Positions 62,015 to 64,000 of a stretch of DNA of 64,000 nucleotides are shown one piece after another. A model generated the notes under the pieces. That model was not told where the DNA came from. It saw only the letters and a list, made by a program, of their open reading frames with translations, and did not search any database. The translations under genes and the position numbers were made by a program. Source of the stretch: Myxococcales bacterium (GTDB taxonomy: Bacteria > Myxococcota_A > Polyangia > Polyangiales > Ga0077539); the NCBI GenBank assembly GCA_013298625.1, contig JAAFIF010000002.1, positions 124,001 to 188,000 on the forward strand. The letters are read 5' to 3'. Within the stretch, counting starts at the first letter, position 1. Each line of letters begins with the position of its first letter.

Positions 62015-63196
62015 ATGAACGACCCACACAGAAGCGCTCCCTCGATCCCACCGAAGGCACACATCGACGAGGCGGTTCGGCCCACGGTGGCCGAGATCGA
62101 CCTCGGCGCGATCCGCGCGAATTTTCGCAGCGTCGCCGCATACGTGGGCGCGGACGTGTGGGCCGTGGTGAAGGCCGACGCCTACGGCCACGGCGCGGTC
62201 GAAGTGGGGCGCGCGCTCGTCTCCGCAGGCGCGAAGGGCTTGTGCGTCGCGCTCGTCGAAGAGGGCCTCGAGCTGCGCCGCGCAGGAATTTCGGCGCCCG
62301 TCCTGGTGATGAGCGGCGTCTACCGCGACGGCATCGACGAGGCGGTGGACGCGGGGCTCACGCCGGTGATCTATGACCGCGCGCAGCTCGCGGACCTTCG
62401 GCGCGTCGCGCAGCGCGAGGGCGTCGTGCGCGTGCACTTGAAGGTCGACACGGGCATGTCGCGGCTCGGCGTGACGCTGCGCGAGCTCGCGGCGGTGGCC
62501 GAGCAGCTCGCGTCGATGCCGCACGTGAAGGTCGAGGCGCTGATGACGCATTTCGCCAACGCGGACTGCGACGACGCGAGCTACACGGACCAGCAGATCG
62601 CGCGCTTCGACGAGGCGCTAGCGGTGCTGCGACGGGCCGGGATCGAGCCCGAGCGGAGACACGCGTGCAACTCGGCGGGGGCGTTTCGCTTCGCGCACGC
62701 GCGGTACGACTTCGTGCGAACGGGGATCGCGCTCTACGGGGTCGCGCCGTTTCCGCACGACGGACCTGCGTTGATGCCGGCGTTTTCGCTGCGGACCGCC
62801 GTGCTCGCGCTGCGAGAGGTGCCCGCCGGGACGCCCGTCGGCTACGCAGGGGCGCACGTGTGCGCGCAGACGACGGTGCTGGCGACGGTTCCCATTGGTT
62901 ACGCCGATGGGTTCTTTCGACGGTTGTCGAGCGAGGCAGAAGTGCTGGTCAAGGGCGCGCGCGCGCGGGTCGTGGGCAACGTCTCGATGGACATGGCCTC
63001 GGTCGACGTGACAGCGATCGCGCGGACCGCGGGCGTGGCCGTGGGCGACGAGGTGGTTCTGCTCGGCTCACAAGTCGGCAGCGCGGGCGCCGGCCTGATC
63101 CGCGCCGAAGAGATCGCCGCCCGCGTCGGAACGATCCCGTACGAGGTGCTCTGCGCCGTGTCGCGAAGAGTTCCGCGGCAATACCGCGACCGTTGA
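62015..63196 (+). CDS. alr: Alanine racemase
   Basis: 393 residues, ATG 62015. Fold type III PLP enzyme: [17 protein letters not shown] (PLP Lys), [13 protein letters not shown], catalytic Tyr region [10 protein letters not shown] and [14 protein letters not shown]. Makes D-alanine for peptidoglycan. Divergent from the thi operon. Confidence 0.95.
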   Translation: MNDPHRSAPSIPPKAHIDEAVRPTVAEIDLGAIRANFRSVAAYVGADVWAVVKADAYGHGAVEVGRALVSAGAKGLCVALVEEGLELRRAGISAPVLVMSGVYRDGIDEAVDAGLTPVIYDRAQLADLRRVAQREGVVRVHLKVDTGMSRLGVTLRELAAVAEQLASMPHVKVEALMTHFANADCDDASYTDQQIARFDEALAVLRRAGIEPERRHACNSAGAFRFAHARYDFVRTGIALYGVAPFPHDGPALMPAFSLRTAVLALREVPAGTPVGYAGAHVCAQTTVLATVPIGYADGFFRRLSSEAEVLVKGARARVVGNVSMDMASVDVTAIARTAGVAVGDEVVLLGSQVGSAGAGLIRAEEIAARVGTIPYEVLCAVSRRVPRQYRDR

Positions 63197-63278
63197 GCGG
63201 CGATCGACCGATTCTGTCCGTGCGCCGCGGCGCGGTTCTGTGGCACAAGTACGCAACGTCCCGTCGGAGCGATGCCCG

Positions 63279-64000
63279 TTGGCTGAGAACGAAACCAAGA
63301 CCCCATCGGTCACACGACAGTCGCTCGAGAAGCTCTTCGAGCCCGCCGTGCGCGCGATCGAAGAGCTCGGGACGCTCGCGCAGCTCGGGTTCAGCGCGTT
63401 CGTGTGGCAGTTTCGTCGGCCCTACCGCTTCGGCGTGCTCGTGCAGCAGCTCGAATTCGTGGGCGTGCAATCGATCTTCCTCGTGTGCCTCGTCGGGCTG
63501 TTCACGGGGATGGTGTTCGCGGTGCAGACCGCGTACGGCTTTCGCCGCTTCGGCGCAGAGAACCTCGTCGGCGGCGTGGTCGCGCTCTCGCTCTCGCGCG
63601 AGATGGCCCCGGTGCTCACTGCCATCATGGTCGCTGCCCGCGCGGGCTCGGGCATGGCCGCGCAGCTCGGCAACATGCGCGCGACCGAGCAGATCGACGC
63701 GCTCGAGACCATGGCCGTCTCGCCCGTGCAGTACCTCATCGTCCCGCGCTTGATCGCGGGCACGCTCATGGTTCCTGTGCTCGCGCTGCTGTTCTTCGGC
63801 GTGGGCCTCGGCGGCGCGTACCTCGTCGGCGTGGTGATGCTCTCGCTCGATCAGGGCGTGTTCATGGACCGCGTGACCGCGCTGCTCGACAAGCGCGACC
63901 TCGTTCAGGGCCTCGTGAAGGCCGTGATCTTCGGCTACGCCGTCACGCTGATCTCGTGCAGGCACGGGTACTACGCCAAGGGCGGCGCCGAGGGCGTCGG
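63279..64000 (+). CDS. MlaE-type ABC permease, 3' end cut by the window
   Basis: 240 codons visible from a TTG at 63279 with GGAG nine bases upstream. Membrane helices with FLVCLVGLFTGMVFAVQTAY, EMAPVLTAIMVAARAGSGMAAQLG, EQIDALETMAVSPVQYLIVPR and KGGAEGVG, typical MlaE/YrbE. It would move phospholipid between the envelope membranes with MlaF/MlaD partners that are likely downstream. Only about 20 residues seem to be missing. Confidence 0.88.
   Translation, partial: MAENETKTPSVTRQSLEKLFEPAVRAIEELGTLAQLGFSAFVWQFRRPYRFGVLVQQLEFVGVQSIFLVCLVGLFTGMVFAVQTAYGFRRFGAENLVGGVVALSLSREMAPVLTAIMVAARAGSGMAAQLGNMRATEQIDALETMAVSPVQYLIVPRLIAGTLMVPVLALLFFGVGLGGAYLVGVVMLSLDQGVFMDRVTALLDKRDLVQGLVKAVIFGYAVTLISCRHGYYAKGGAEGV

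Overview
The window is very GC-rich, uses many GTG and TTG starts, packs its genes densely with four-base start/stop overlaps, and carries an AgmX/PglI-type protein, roadblock/LC7 and ParA-like proteins, thrombospondin type-3/OmpA proteins and many lipoproteins. Together these suggest a chromosome of a Myxococcota (former Deltaproteobacteria) species, possibly of the Polyangia/Sandaracinaceae side. That placement is an inference from gene content; no rRNA gene is present.

Layout. 0-14 kb: regulators (truncated DNA-binding protein, MerR-type, NtrC-type sigma54 activator, NhaR-like LysR), surface lipoproteins, an HD phosphohydrolase, a tRNA methyltransferase, an RluD-type pseudouridine synthase and a TSP3/OmpA outer-membrane protein. 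14-19.6 kb: a YciO/Sua5 protein and a MacA-MacB-type efflux operon followed by an acidic-repeat exported protein. 19.6-24.1 kb: purM-purN with a coupled FAD oxidoreductase, then a rhodanese-MoeB fusion. 24-30.5 kb: lipoproteins, a rhomboid-like protein that lacks both catalytic residues, tRNA-Val with a terminator, and a rubrerythrin/Fe-S oxidoreductase/DUF3501 set. 30.6-36.5 kb: mazG, mnmA, an S-adenosylmethionine hydrolase, an rRNA/tRNA methyltransferase and a degenerate PP-loop protein. 36.6-42.9 kb: ftsH-folP-cdaA-cdaR-glmM, which joins folate synthesis, cyclic-di-AMP synthesis and cell-wall precursor supply. 42.9-53.6 kb: a GapN-type dehydrogenase, then a long minus-strand signalling operon (histidine kinase, roadblock protein, ODP-type di-iron sensor, response regulator, TPR protein, ParA-like ATPase, roadblock-like protein), a nitroreductase, fructose-bisphosphatase and a phosphoesterase. 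59.2-64 kb: thiS-thiG-lipoprotein-thiE-like-YbjN operon, alanine racemase, and the start of an MlaE-type permease.

The most unusual part is 53.6-58.4 kb, an RNA island on the minus strand. It holds eleven ordinary-order tRNA genes (Lys, Asn, Phe, Ala, Tyr, Pro, Leu, Leu, Asp, Ser, Glu), several with abnormal arms. It also holds an HNH nuclease gene and a TROVE/Ro60 protein gene. Four further elements are tRNA-like but circularly permuted: the 3' half of the tRNA lies before the 5' half, the two acceptor strands are joined by a short loop, and the ends fall in the anticodon arm and are closed by additional paired stems. They share a GMAGUACAG motif. Ro60 proteins bind Y RNAs, and the bacterial YrlA class of Y RNA mimics tRNA, so I read these four elements as a family of Y-RNA-like molecules. 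Two of them still carry complete Phe and Cys anticodon arms, so true permuted tRNA genes are the alternative. GC-rich hairpins fill most spacers between the tRNAs. A separate small gene with its own promoter and terminator stands at the upstream edge.
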